Assembly: GCA_945882615.1 (NCBI GenBank)
Contig: CAMCWK010000001.1
Coordinates: 1 to 64,000, forward strand
From: Rhizobium sp. Q54
GTDB lineage: Bacteria; Pseudomonadota; Alphaproteobacteria; Micropepsales; Micropepsaceae
DNA length: 64,000 bases
Direction of reading: 5' to 3'
The stretch's first letter is position 1. Every line of letters begins with the position of its first letter. The notes beneath the pieces are model-generated. The model was not told the origin of the DNA. It was given only the letters and a program-made list of their open reading frames with translations, and made no database searches. The position numbers were made by a program, and so were the translations under genes. Positions 1 through 9,967 of this stretch are shown here, piece by piece.

Positions 1-891
1 GTCGCAGTGCCGCTGCAGGCGCAGCGGCAGGGTCTCGGTGCCGGTCAGAACCAGAAAGGCATTCATCGGCGACAGCGCCGGGCCCAGATCGCGCAGGCCC
101 AGCGCGCGGGTGGTGATGGCGAATGCCATGTCGCCAAAGGTCTCCCACATCCGCATGCCATGATAGGAGGGGTTGGGTTCGGACAGGCTCGGAAATTTGC
201 CGCTGCCCCAGTCGAACTTGCCGCCGTCCACGATCACGCCCGCCATGGAGTTGCCGTGACCGCCCAGGAACTTGGTGGCGGAATGCAGCACAATGTCGGC
301 GCCCCATTCGATGGGCCGGATCAGGTAGGGCGAGGCCAGGGTATTGTCGATGATCAGCGGCACGCCCGCGTCCTGCGCGATTTTCGCCAGCGCTTCGATA
401 TCGGTGATCAATCCGCCCGGGTTGGCAATGCTTTCGGCGTAGATCGCCTTGGTTTTGTCGGTGATCTGCGCCTTGAAGCTGTCGGGATCGGTGGTGTCGG
501 CCCACTTCACCCGCCAGTCGAACTTGGTGAAGCTCTGGCTGAACTGGTTGACCGACCCGCCATAGAGCTGGCGCGCCGCCACGAATTCGGCCCCCGGGCT
601 CATCAGGGTGTGGAAGGTCAGCATCTGCGCGGCATGGCCGCTGGCGCAGGCCAGTCCGGCGCGGCCATTCTCCAGCGCGGCGACGCGCTCCTCCAGCACC
701 GCATTGGTGGGGTTCATCAGCCGCGTATAGACGTTGCCGAAGACCTGCAGGTTGAACAAGGCGGCGGCGTGATCGGCATCTTCGAAGACAAAAGCCGTGG
801 TCTGGTAGATCGGCGTCGCCCGCGCGCCGGTGGCGGGATCGGGCTGGGCCCCGGCATGAACGGCCAGGGTGTTGAATCCGTAATCGGCCAT
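1..891 (-). CDS. O-acetylhomoserine sulfhydrylase / PLP-dependent Cys/Met metabolism enzyme (partial, runs off left edge)
   Basis: Minus-strand translation MADYGFNTLAVHAGAQPDPATGARATPIYQTTAFVFEDADHAAALFNLQ...NVYTRLMNPTNAVLEERVAALE; SATKFLGGHG PLP-lysine motif. Confidence 0.9.
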   Translation of the reverse strand, partial: MADYGFNTLAVHAGAQPDPATGARATPIYQTTAFVFEDADHAAALFNLQVFGNVYTRLMNPTNAVLEERVAALENGRAGLACASGHAAQMLTFHTLMSPGAEFVAARQLYGGSVNQFSQSFTKFDWRVKWADTTDPDSFKAQITDKTKAIYAESIANPGGLITDIEALAKIAQDAGVPLIIDNTLASPYLIRPIEWGADIVLHSATKFLGGHGNSMAGVIVDGGKFDWGSGKFPSLSEPNPSYHGMRMWETFGDMAFAITTRALGLRDLGPALSPMNAFLVLTGTETLPLRLQRHCD

Positions 892-985
892 CATCGTCTC
901 CTGATCTTGTCGGCGGGCTTATGAACAAACTTCGAAGTGCAATACATGATTTTGCGTCCGGATTTCTTGATCCAGAAGCCGGCAG

Positions 986-1597
986 CTAGCCCATCGTCTC
1001 CAGCCTCAGATCCTGCTCGACCCGCCCGATCCAGTCCCGCACATGGGAATAGGGCGCCAGGTCGAGCCCCGCCTGGGGTGCGAAGCGGGTATAGGCCACC
1101 AGCGCGACATCTGCGAGGCTGAGTTTTTCACCGAGGAAATAGCGGCGATCCGCGAGATGATTGTTCATCAGGGTCAGCACCGAGGCGCAGCGTACGGGAA
1201 GGCTGGCGTCAATCTCGCTGTCCGGCTTTTTCAGGTAATGCTTTTGGAAGCGCAGAACCGCGATGGCGGTCTCATGGCTATACTGTTCCCAGAACAGCCA
1301 TTGGTACATCTGGGCGCGTTCAAACGCGTCAGCCGGGATCAGGTCGCTGCCTTCCGCCAGATGCAGGATGATGGCATTGGATTGGGCCAGAACCTCGTTG
1401 TCGGCAAAGCGCACCACCGGCACCTGGCCGGCTGGATTCATGGCGAGGAATTCCGGCGTGCGGGTTTCCTTGGCCAGCACGCTGACCTCGACCCAGTCAT
1501 AGGGAATCCCCAGACGGTCCGCGACGAACTTGACCTTCAGGCAATTGCCCGAGATGGAGTCGCCGTAAACCGTCATGGCGGCGTTATCGAGCGACAT
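986..1597 (-). CDS. glutathione S-transferase family protein
   Basis: 203 aa; thioredoxin-like N-terminus, NPAGQVPVV and ESNAI-like motif (QSNAIILHLA). Confidence 0.85.
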   Translation of the reverse strand: MSLDNAAMTVYGDSISGNCLKVKFVADRLGIPYDWVEVSVLAKETRTPEFLAMNPAGQVPVVRFADNEVLAQSNAIILHLAEGSDLIPADAFERAQMYQWLFWEQYSHETAIAVLRFQKHYLKKPDSEIDASLPVRCASVLTLMNNHLADRRYFLGEKLSLADVALVAYTRFAPQAGLDLAPYSHVRDWIGRVEQDLRLETMG

Positions 1598-2400
1598 TGG
1601 CGTCCCGATTTACTTCCACTGGGGGCAAGGTGACGGCGATCGCCTTGCGGTCCTTGCGGCTGATGCCCCACAGCAGGCGTTTCTGTTTGGGATCCCAGTC
1701 AATCGCCTGGCCTTCAAACGGAATCGGCAGGGTGGCGACCAGTTCCAGCGTCGAACCCGCCTGGGGCAAGCGCAGGGCATAGACTTCGGGGCGGTCATGG
1801 CCGGTCAGATAGAGCAGCCCGTCATCGCCCCAGCCGCCGCCCGAATTGCTCATCGGCGCCATGCGTTCCAGCACCGCGTCGGGCAGGGTCCAGCCTTCGA
1901 GTTGGCGCCACTGGTCGTCGAGTTTCAGGATCGCAGTGTAGCGATGGTCCTTGCCGGGCTCGCCCGCCTTGCCAACGTAATTGGCGAAGCCGGCCCACCA
2001 GAAACCATCCTTGCGATCCACCCAGGTCAGCGAACCGGTTCCGATCCCCAGCGAGATGGTGGAAAGATGTGTCATGGCGACAGGATCGAAAATCTCGATC
2101 GCGCTGGTCATCGGCACCTTGGGAAAATTCGACGCGGCGCAGAGCAACCGCTTGTCCACCAGGGTGCAGGCATTCATGTGCGGGAACAGCGCGCGCGGGC
2201 CTTCCCACTGGGCAACGCGCTTGCCGGTCTTGATGTCGTATTTTCCGATGCGCGAATTGTCGATGGCATAGGCATGGGTGCCGTCAGAGGCCACGCCCTG
2301 GTGGGCTTCATCCGCCTCCAGGCTGTGCACCACCGGCTGCGCCTGCGCGCCCGCCGCCAACAGCACAGAAGCCCATAGGCCCAACGCTAATGCTCGCATG
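1584..2400 (-). CDS. exported hypothetical protein, beta-propeller-like
   Basis: Signal peptide MRALALGLWASVLLAAGAQA; start placed at 2400 rather than at the upstream in-frame ORF extension. Confidence 0.6.
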
Positions 2401-2407
2401 ACTTCTC

Positions 2408-2938
2408 CTAGAGACGTTTCAGGCTTCCGCCTTTGCCGAATAGCAAAGGCTTGCGATTGTCGATCACCCGGCGATTGACGCCCATCCAGCCGATCTCGCC
2501 GGAAAAGCGGCCATGTTCGATCTTGGGGCAGCGGTTCATCACCACGGTAAGTCCGGCATCGCTTGCGATCTTCTCGGCCTCCGGGCTGATCACCCCCAGC
2601 TGCATCCAGAGAATTTTGAGGCCCAGCCGGTCTTTTTCCGCCACCGCTTCGCGCGCGATGTCCGGCGCATATTTGGCTTCGCGGAATATGTCGACCATGT
2701 CTACCGGGGCAGGTACATCCTTCAGGGACGCGTAGACCTTCTGACCAAGAATGTCCTTGCCTACCATGCCGGGATTCACTGGAATGACTTTGTATCCCTT
2801 GTTCAAGAGATACATCATGGCGAAATAGGACGGGCGAATGTCGTTGCCGCTCGCCCCCACCATGGCGATGGTCTTGACGCTGCGCAGGATCGTCTTGATC
2901 AGCGTGTCGGGATATTGCGGCAGAGCTAGCTCGGCCAT
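2408..2938 (-). CDS. CoA-binding protein
   Basis: 176 aa; KTIAMVGASGNDIRPSYFAMMYLLNKGYKVIPVNPG motif of the CoA-binding (YccU-like) family. Confidence 0.85.
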   Translation of the reverse strand: MAELALPQYPDTLIKTILRSVKTIAMVGASGNDIRPSYFAMMYLLNKGYKVIPVNPGMVGKDILGQKVYASLKDVPAPVDMVDIFREAKYAPDIAREAVAEKDRLGLKILWMQLGVISPEAEKIASDAGLTVVMNRCPKIEHGRFSGEIGWMGVNRRVIDNRKPLLFGKGGSLKRL

Positions 2939-3753
2939 TTCGGGTCCCGTTTTTCAAGAAATGCGCTGATGCCCTCGCAGGCTTCCGCGTCCAGCATGTT
3001 TTCGGTCATGACCTTGCTGGCATAGGCATAGGCTTCGTCCAGCGGTATTTCGAGCTGGCGGTAGAAGGCTTCCTTGCCGGTCTTGATCGTGGCGCGTGGT
3101 TTGCCGGCAATGCGCATCGCCAGCGCCATGGTCTCGGATTCCAGCAGTTCGGGCGCCACCACGCGGTTGATCAACCCGATGCGGCGGGCTTCCTCACCAT
3201 CGATCATCTCGCCGGTCAGCAGCATTTCCATCGCCGCCTTGCGTCCGACATTGCGCGACAGCGCCACCATCGGGGTTGAACAGAACAGGCCGATATTGAC
3301 GCCCGGCGTGGCGAAGCGCGCCGAACTGGATGCCACCGCCAGATCACAGCTTGCCACCAGCTGGCATCCCGCCGCGGTGGCGATGCCCTGCACCTGCGCG
3401 ATCACCGGCTTGGGATTGCGCACGATGGCCTGCATCATGGCCGAACACTGGGTGAAAAGGGCGGCATAGGCGCTCGCACCCTTGTCGCCATCGCCGCGCA
3501 GCGCCGCCAACTCTTTCAGATCATGACCGGACGAAAACACCGGCCCTTCCGCGGCGATCACGATGACCCTGGTGGCATCGTCGTTGGCGGCGCCGTCCAG
3601 CGCCGATTGCAGCGCGGCCATCAGATCCGACGACAGGGCGTTGCGCGCGGCCGGCCGGTTGAGGATCAGGCGCAAGACGCCGCCGGTATGGGCGGAGAGC
3701 AGAAGAGGGGGCGAAGCAGTCATGGGGGCCAATCTAGTGCGGGCAAACGGCAT
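2926..3753 (-). CDS. enoyl-CoA hydratase/isomerase family protein
   Basis: 275 aa; crotonase fold motifs NRPAARNALSSDL, FSSGHDLKEL, QVQGIATAAGCQLVASCDLAVAS. Confidence 0.9.
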   Translation of the reverse strand: MPFARTRLAPMTASPPLLLSAHTGGVLRLILNRPAARNALSSDLMAALQSALDGAANDDATRVIVIAAEGPVFSSGHDLKELAALRGDGDKGASAYAALFTQCSAMMQAIVRNPKPVIAQVQGIATAAGCQLVASCDLAVASSSARFATPGVNIGLFCSTPMVALSRNVGRKAAMEMLLTGEMIDGEEARRIGLINRVVAPELLESETMALAMRIAGKPRATIKTGKEAFYRQLEIPLDEAYAYASKVMTENMLDAEACEGISAFLEKRDPKWPS

Positions 3754-3765
3754 TTACACGTCAGA

Positions 3766-3787
3766 TAGCGGTATTATAATACCGCTA
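3766..3787. promoter_or_regulatory. 22-bp perfect palindrome TAGCGGTATTATAATACCGCTA upstream of rplM
   Basis: Sequence equals its own reverse complement; lies between divergent enoyl-CoA hydratase and rplM. Confidence 0.6.
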
Positions 3788-3818
3788 CGAGGAAATGCCT
3801 GATATTCAAGCATTTCTG

Positions 3819-3847
3819 TTGACCTTGGGTCCGGCCAACCGTATAAG
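3819..3847 (+). promoter_or_regulatory. sigma70-type promoter for rplM-rpsI
   Basis: TTGACC (3819-3824), 17-nt spacer, TATAAG (3842-3847), 27 nt before ATG at 3875. Confidence 0.7.
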
Positions 3848-3874
3848 CCGCCCCGAAATCACCGGATTTTCCTC

Positions 3875-4366
3875 ATGAAAACCTACTCGGCGAAAGCCTC
3901 CGAGATCGAAAAGAAGTGGATCCTGATCGACGCCGAAGGGCTGGTCGTGGGCCGTCTTGCTTCGATCATCGCCATGCGCCTGCGCGGCAAGCACAAAGTG
4001 ACCTACACCCCGCACATGGACTGCGGCGACAACATCATCGTGATCAACGCCGCCAAGGTCGTGCTGACCGGCAACAAGCTGAAGAAGAAGGTGTACTACC
4101 ACCACACCGGTTATATCGGCGGCATCAAGGAACGCACCGCGGGCGCCATCATGGCCGGCAAGTTCCCGGAACGCATCCTGGAGAAGGCGGTTGAACGCAT
4201 GGTACCGCGCGGTCCCTTGGGCCGCCGCCAGATGTCCAACCTGCGCGTCTATCCCGGCGCCGAGCACCCGCACGAAGCCCAGCAGGCCGAGCCGCTGGAC
4301 GTGGCCGCGATGAATCCCAAGAACACCCAGTACAAGCGCACTACCCCCAAGAATGAGGCGGCCTGA
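3875..4366 (+). CDS. rplM: 50S ribosomal protein L13
   Basis: [18 protein letters not shown]...[33 protein letters not shown]. Confidence 0.97.
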   Translation: MKTYSAKASEIEKKWILIDAEGLVVGRLASIIAMRLRGKHKVTYTPHMDCGDNIIVINAAKVVLTGNKLKKKVYYHHTGYIGGIKERTAGAIMAGKFPERILEKAVERMVPRGPLGRRQMSNLRVYPGAEHPHEAQQAEPLDVAAMNPKNTQYKRTTPKNEAA

Positions 4367-4368
4367 TC

Positions 4369-4857
4369 ATGGCGGAAGACAACAAGTTCTCGGAACTCAA
4401 GACGACGCTGATCAAGGCCAAGACGGCTGACGCCTCCGACGCCTCCAAGGTCGACAACAAGCGTGACTCCAAGGGCCGCGCCTATGCCACCGGCCGCCGC
4501 AAGGAATCTGTCGCCCGCGTCTGGATCAAGCCCGGCAGCGGCAAGATCACCGTCAATGGCCGCGACGAGACCGTCTATTTCGCCCGTCCGGTGCTGCGCA
4601 TGATCCTGCGCCAGCCGCTGATCGCCGCCAGCCGCGACGGCCAGTTCGATGTGATTGTCACCGTCAATGGCGGAGGCCTGTCGGGCCAGGCCGGCGCGGT
4701 GCGTCACGGCATCAGCCGCGCGCTGGTGAATTACGAGCCGACCCTGCGTCCGGTTCTGAAGCCCGGCGGCTTCCTGACCCGCGATCCGCGCGCTGTCGAA
4801 CGCAAGAAGTATGGCCGCCCGAAGGCTCGCCGTTCGTTCCAGTTCTCCAAGCGCTAA
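4369..4857 (+). CDS. rpsI: 30S ribosomal protein S9
   Basis: [27 protein letters not shown]... and C-terminal [17 protein letters not shown]. Confidence 0.97.
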   Translation: MAEDNKFSELKTTLIKAKTADASDASKVDNKRDSKGRAYATGRRKESVARVWIKPGSGKITVNGRDETVYFARPVLRMILRQPLIAASRDGQFDVIVTVNGGGLSGQAGAVRHGISRALVNYEPTLRPVLKPGGFLTRDPRAVERKKYGRPKARRSFQFSKR

Positions 4858-4877
4858 ACCCGCTTCGCGAACAAACG

Positions 4878-4908
4878 AAAACGGCGCGGAGAAATCCGCG
4901 CCGTTTTT
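4878..4908 (+). terminator. Rho-independent terminator after rpsI
   Basis: ACGGCGCGGA-GAAA-TCCGCGCCGT perfect stem followed by TTTTGTTTT. Confidence 0.9.
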
Positions 4909-4912
4909 GTTT

Positions 4913-5422
4913 TCAGGTGACCGTCGGTGCGGGTCTGGACGGATCGAATGCCGACGGCGGCGGGCCATAGGCGTTGGGACCGGCATCGCCCGGCTGGCAC
5001 CAGAACCAGATCAGCACCACCGCCAGCACCAGGGACGCCAGCCCCAGGATGCTCAGGCCCGGAACGAACAGCAGTCCGAGGAAGCCGCCAAAGAGGAATG
5101 TCATCGCCATGACGATGCCGATGATCTGCGAGACTGCAATCAGGATCAGCATGACCCAGGCCAGCATGCCGTTGCGCCCGGTATCCTGCAGCCGCCGCGC
5201 GGCGAGGCAGGTGGCGGGAAACAGGACGGCCAGGGTGTAGATTTCGCCCACGGGTGCACCCAGGATGCCGCCGACGATCTGAGCCAGGATGGTGGCGATG
5301 AAGTTGGCCAGCACGAAATACCAGAACTGGGCCCGGCCCACCCGCCCGGTCATGTCGAAATAATGCTCGGTTATGGTGCGCTTGTAATTGTCGAAGATGG
5401 CCTGGAAGTCCATGACGCTCAC
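4913..5422 (-). CDS. DUF805 family membrane protein
   Basis: 169 aa; FDMTGRVGRAQFWYFVLANFI...RRLQDTGRNGMLAW motifs. Confidence 0.8.
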   Translation of the reverse strand: MSVMDFQAIFDNYKRTITEHYFDMTGRVGRAQFWYFVLANFIATILAQIVGGILGAPVGEIYTLAVLFPATCLAARRLQDTGRNGMLAWVMLILIAVSQIIGIVMAMTFLFGGFLGLLFVPGLSILGLASLVLAVVLIWFWCQPGDAGPNAYGPPPSAFDPSRPAPTVT

Positions 5423-5566
5423 CCCTTGTTATCGGCCTCGCGTCTGGCGTATTGGGCCTCAGCAAGCGCCTTACCCGCGTCCGGCGCAGGGCCGGGCCGC
5501 ATCCCGCACGGGGATGAATTGAGATAAAAGGCACCTTACCTGCAAGTCAATGTTGGAAGTCACGCG

Positions 5567-6520
5567 ATGAGCAAACAGGCCAGGATATTCATAGACGGCG
5601 CGGTCGGCACCACCGGCCTGGAAATCCGCGAGCGCCTGTCCGGCCGCAGCGAGCTGTCGCTGGTCACCCTGCCGGAGGCCGAGCGCAAGAACGCCGCCGC
5701 CCGCAAGGCCGCGCTGAATGACGCCGATCTGGTGATCCTGTGTCTGCCGGACGAAGCGGCAAAGGAAGCGGTCACCCTGATCGACAATCCCGATGTGCGG
5801 GTGATCGATGCCTCCAGCGCCCACCGCGTGGCGCCGGGCTGGACTTATGGCTTCCCGGAACTGGAAAGCGACGGTTACGACCGCATCGCGTCGGCCAAGC
5901 GGGTAAGCAATCCCGGCTGCTGGCCGACGGGCTTTCTGGCGCTTCTGCGCCCGCTGGTGCGCTCTGGTTTGGTGCCGGCGGATTTCCCCGTCACCGTGAA
6001 CGGATTCACCGGCTATTCCGGCGGCGGCAAGAGCATGATTGCCGAATTCGAGGACAAAGCCTCCGCCGGCTACACCGAGACGGTGTCGCGCATCTATGGT
6101 CTCAACCTGTCGCACAAGCATCTGCCCGAGATGCAGCAACACGGCGGCCTTTCGCATCCGCCCTTGTTCGAACCCAGCATCGGCCGCTTCTATCGCGGAA
6201 TGCTGGTGGAAGTGCCGCTGCAATTGTGGGCGCTGCCGGGCAAGCCGACGGCGCGCGATCTTCATGCCGCGCTGGTACGCGCCTATCCCGACAGGCCTTT
6301 GGTCAAAGTCGCGTCGCTGGAAGATTCCGCCGCCGCCACCTCGCTGGACGCCGAAATTCTCGCTGGCAGCAATGGCCTGACCATCTATGTCTTTGCCAAT
6401 GAGAAGTCGCAGCAGGCGCGGCTGGTCGCGGCCTTCGACAATCTGGGCAAAGGCGCCAGCGGCGCGGCGGTTCAGAATATGAACATCATGCTGGGATTGC
6501 CCGAAACAACCGGCCTGTAA
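5567..6520 (+). CDS. argC: N-acetyl-gamma-glutamyl-phosphate reductase
   Basis: IDGAVGTTGLEIRERL...VSNPGCWPTGFLALLRPLV. Confidence 0.92.
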   Translation: MSKQARIFIDGAVGTTGLEIRERLSGRSELSLVTLPEAERKNAAARKAALNDADLVILCLPDEAAKEAVTLIDNPDVRVIDASSAHRVAPGWTYGFPELESDGYDRIASAKRVSNPGCWPTGFLALLRPLVRSGLVPADFPVTVNGFTGYSGGGKSMIAEFEDKASAGYTETVSRIYGLNLSHKHLPEMQQHGGLSHPPLFEPSIGRFYRGMLVEVPLQLWALPGKPTARDLHAALVRAYPDRPLVKVASLEDSAAATSLDAEILAGSNGLTIYVFANEKSQQARLVAAFDNLGKGASGAAVQNMNIMLGLPETTGL

Positions 6521-6539
6521 ACGTGCTAGAAGCCACCCC

Positions 6540-7730
6540 ATGTTTCGTGGCTGGAAAGGCATAAGCATCAGCATCGCGGTGGCGCTCGCGCTGTTCGCGG
6601 GCGCGGTGCTCTATGCCAATCATGCCGCGCCCGAACCGCAAGGATTTTCAGGGCTGGAATTTGGTGCGCTGACGCCCGCCGCCTCGGCGCGCACACCCAT
6701 GCTGAGGCGGGGCGCCCTGGTGAGCAAGGTGATGGCGGACAGTCCCGCCGCCAAGGCCGGGATCGTGCCGGGCGAGGTAGTGGCCGCGATCGACGGCACC
6801 CTTGTTCGGACGGCGCGGCAGGCCTCCGACGTGGTGCGCGCGGGACGGGCGGGAGAACGCCTGACGCTGACTCTTTACGACATCACCAAAGGCGAGGTGC
6901 GGCCGCGCGACGTGACACTGACCCTGGATGCCGAGCCGCCGGCGGGCAGGAATTTGTCGGTAAAGCCTCCGCGGACCCTGGCCAGGCAAAGCCCGCCGAC
7001 CATGACGGTCGCTGCCAACGCGGCCTGGTCCAAGCGCATCCTGCGCGGGCCGACCATCAAGCCGGTGCCGCTGTCAGGTCTGGGCGACGGCCCCTGCAAC
7101 GGCTTTGCGCCGCTAGGATGGAAAGTCGCTGGCCATCAGCCGGGATCTTTGCATGTGATGGCCACAGAAGGCTTTGCCCATGCCATCCATCACACCAGCA
7201 CCTTTTCGGGTGACGCGCAGGCCTATGTGCGCGCCTATCTGGAGAAGCAGTTTGGCGCGCCACAGCTTCTGACCCCACCGCAGGATCGGCCGCACGGTTT
7301 CGTGCTGCAGGATTTCGGCAATGCCAGGGGCGGGGCAGGCTTTGTGATTTATCGCCTGCGTCACGGACGCATTGCGCTATGGCTGGCGGCAGTGCCCGGC
7401 GCCGATGTCAGTTGGGGCAAGCCATTGGTGGGGGCGGTGGCGCTCAGCATGCGCTGCAAGGCGCCGGATGCGCCCAAGCCACGGCAGCGGCAAAAGGACG
7501 TGCCGGCGACAAGCGTTTCGCTGAACTGCCTGAAGGGCGCGTGCGATGAAAGCGATTACGCCGCGACTTATCTGCGCGTATTGCGCAAAGGCTACGTCCA
7601 CAATCTCAAGGGCGAGATGTTCCTGGTCAATCCGCGGCGCGATTTCTGGCAGAGCGGGGCCGACGGCCCGGGCTTCTATCGTCAGATCGGCGGCGAGAAT
7701 GAAAAGCTGCTGCCGGGGCGGATAAACTGA
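6540..7730 (+). CDS. PDZ-domain protein with N-terminal membrane/signal segment
   Basis: 396 aa; SKVMADSPAAKAGIVPGEVVAAIDGTLVRTARQASDVV PDZ motif. Confidence 0.7.
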   Translation: MFRGWKGISISIAVALALFAGAVLYANHAAPEPQGFSGLEFGALTPAASARTPMLRRGALVSKVMADSPAAKAGIVPGEVVAAIDGTLVRTARQASDVVRAGRAGERLTLTLYDITKGEVRPRDVTLTLDAEPPAGRNLSVKPPRTLARQSPPTMTVAANAAWSKRILRGPTIKPVPLSGLGDGPCNGFAPLGWKVAGHQPGSLHVMATEGFAHAIHHTSTFSGDAQAYVRAYLEKQFGAPQLLTPPQDRPHGFVLQDFGNARGGAGFVIYRLRHGRIALWLAAVPGADVSWGKPLVGAVALSMRCKAPDAPKPRQRQKDVPATSVSLNCLKGACDESDYAATYLRVLRKGYVHNLKGEMFLVNPRRDFWQSGADGPGFYRQIGGENEKLLPGRIN

Positions 7731-7752
7731 CGCGAAATGCCAAGCATTTCGT

Positions 7753-7910
7753 GTCATCCCCGGCGAGCCGCGACCAGCGGCGAGGGAAGGGGATCCATCT
7801 TAATCCAAGATGAGGCTTTCACTTGGATTCCCTTCCCTCGCGCCGCCATGCGGCGCTCGCCGGAAATGACAGCGGGGCGGCGCGCTTCGCGCTGCTCGGC
7901 CGGGAATGAC
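7753..7910. repeat. Intergenic inverted repeat element (GTCATNCCCGGCGAG family)
   Basis: Left arm GTCATCCCCGGCGAGCCGCGACCAGCGGCGAGGGAAGGGGATCCA pairs imperfectly with right arm ending at 7870; a further GGGAATGAC end at 7901-7910. Confidence 0.75.
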
Positions 7911-7918
7911 AGAAGGCG

Positions 7919-9748
7919 CTACTGCGCCTTGACCTTGACATAGGTGCCCGGTGCGTCGCCCAGCACTTTCAATTTTCCGTCGCCGGGCTGGCGGGCCGGA
8001 ATTTTCTTGCCCGACAGTTTCGACAGCCACTGGTCCCAGTCCGGCCACCAGGAGCCGGGATGCTCGGTTGAACCCGCGCGCCAGCTTTCAATATCTTTCG
8101 CGCCCTTTTCGTTGGTCCAGTACTGGTACTTCTTCGCCGCGGGCGGATTGATCACGCCCGCGATGTGCCCCGACCCGGCGATGATGAAACGCACTGGCCC
8201 GCCGAACAGGTTGACCGACTTGAACACCGAGGCTGCCGGGGCGATGTGATCTTCGCGCGCCGATTGCAGATAGACCGGAACCTTGACCTTGCTGAGGTCG
8301 AGCCGGACGCCCGCCATCTCCATCTTGCCCAGCGCCAGCGCATTTTCCTTGTAGCAGTTGCGCAAATAGGAAAGGTGCAGCTTTTCCGGCATCCGCGTCG
8401 TGTCGCTGTTCCAATAGAGCAGGTCGAAGGGCATGGGCTGCTTGCCCAAAAGGTAATTGTTGATCACGAAGGACCAGATCAGGTCGTTGGCGCGCAGCAT
8501 GTTGAAGGCGCCCGCCATCTTGGAACCGGGCAGTACGCCGCCCTCGCTGTCCATCTTGGCTTTCAGCGCATCGAGCTGGGCTTCGTCCACGAACACCGAC
8601 AGTTCGCCGGCGTCGGAAAAATCGGTCTGCGCCGCCCAGAAGGTGGCGGAGTGAATCCGTTCGTCTCCCTTGGCCGCCATATAGGCGAGGGTGGCCGCCA
8701 GAAGCGTGCCGCCGATGCAATAGCCGACGCAGTTGGGATCCTTCACGCCGGTGGCTTTCTCCACCGCATCCAGCGCGGCGAAGATGCCACCTTTCATATA
8801 TTCCTCGAAGCCCGCATCGGCCATCTCGGCGCCGGGATTGACCCAGCTGACCAGGAACACGGTGTATCCTTGGCCCACCAGCCAGCGCACGAAGCTGTTC
8901 TCGGGCCTAAGATCGATGATGTAGAACTTGTTGATCCAGGGCGGGAAGATCAGCAGTGGCCGCTCATAAACCTGGTCGGTGCTGGGCGAATATTGCAGCA
9001 GCTCCATCACCTCGTTGCGGAACACCACCTTGCCCGGCGCGGTGGCGATATTCTCGCCGATCACAAAACCGTCGGCCGACTGGCGGATGGAAAGCTCGCC
9101 CTGGCCGCGCTCGATATCGGCCAAGAGATTGTCCAGTCCCTTGACCAGATTTTCGCCATTGGAGGCGAGGGTGGCCTTCAGCACATCGGGATTGGTGAGG
9201 GGGAAATTGGTCGGCGCCAGGGCATCGGCGAACTGGCGGGTGTAGAAGGCGACCCGGCCGCGTTCCTTCTCGTCCAGCCCGTTCAGCTTGCCCACCATGT
9301 CCTGCATGGCGTTGGCGGTCAGCAGGTAGCTCTGCTTGATAAAGTCGAAAACCTCGTTCTTTTTCCAGGCTTCGGCGCGGAAACGGCGGTCGCCGGGCGC
9401 GGGCTCCACCACCGGCGAGGCGTCGCCGCCCAGCATGCGCCGCGCCGTGGATTCCCACAGCGTCATGAAATTGTCCCACCACTGCGCCTGCGCCTGCGCC
9501 ACCTGTTCGCGGTTGTCGCCCATCGCCTTGACCAGGTTCAGCATCGCGCCGGAGATATTCAGCGGATCGAGTGGGGCGGCGGTATCGCGTTTGGCCATGC
9601 GGGCGATAAAGTCCACCAGCAGCTGCTGGCTCTTCACGCCGACCGTCAGCATGTTGCGGGCGAAATCCTGGCCGTTCAGCCCGTCGGGCGCCGCGCCGTG
9701 CGATTCGGGCGGGGGCTTTTTGTCGGGAGCAGGCGTTTTGGTCGGCAT
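7919..9748 (-). CDS. phaC: class I poly(R)-hydroxyalkanoate synthase
   Basis: PPWINKFYIIDLRPENSFVRWLVGQGYTVFLVSWVNP, catalytic GYCIGGT; start at MPTKTPAPDKK. Confidence 0.95.
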   Translation of the reverse strand: MPTKTPAPDKKPPPESHGAAPDGLNGQDFARNMLTVGVKSQQLLVDFIARMAKRDTAAPLDPLNISGAMLNLVKAMGDNREQVAQAQAQWWDNFMTLWESTARRMLGGDASPVVEPAPGDRRFRAEAWKKNEVFDFIKQSYLLTANAMQDMVGKLNGLDEKERGRVAFYTRQFADALAPTNFPLTNPDVLKATLASNGENLVKGLDNLLADIERGQGELSIRQSADGFVIGENIATAPGKVVFRNEVMELLQYSPSTDQVYERPLLIFPPWINKFYIIDLRPENSFVRWLVGQGYTVFLVSWVNPGAEMADAGFEEYMKGGIFAALDAVEKATGVKDPNCVGYCIGGTLLAATLAYMAAKGDERIHSATFWAAQTDFSDAGELSVFVDEAQLDALKAKMDSEGGVLPGSKMAGAFNMLRANDLIWSFVINNYLLGKQPMPFDLLYWNSDTTRMPEKLHLSYLRNCYKENALALGKMEMAGVRLDLSKVKVPVYLQSAREDHIAPAASVFKSVNLFGGPVRFIIAGSGHIAGVINPPAAKKYQYWTNEKGAKDIESWRAGSTEHPGSWWPDWDQWLSKLSGKKIPARQPGDGKLKVLGDAPGTYVKVKAQ

Positions 9749-9967
9749 GGGCTGCGACTGTGATAGCCTGGCCACGGTGACAGCCGCAAGACAGCAACGG
9801 TTCTTGGAAAGCCAAGCGCCTGCGCACAATTATCGCAACAATTCACGCGATTTGCGCGGCCAAGCTGCTGGCGCGAAAGGCTTTGGCGCGGTATATCCCT
9901 AAGGCTGGGTTTGGCGCCGCGCGCCCGCGCGGCCGCAGGTGTCGGCGCTGGGAATCGGGATTTTTGC

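Noticed and set aside
7-924. 305-aa plus-strand ORF at the left edge
   Set aside because: Antisense of the O-acetylhomoserine sulfhydrylase coding sequence on the minus strand
8165-9763. 532-aa plus-strand ORF opposite phaC
   Set aside because: Shadow of phaC; composition typical of antisense translation
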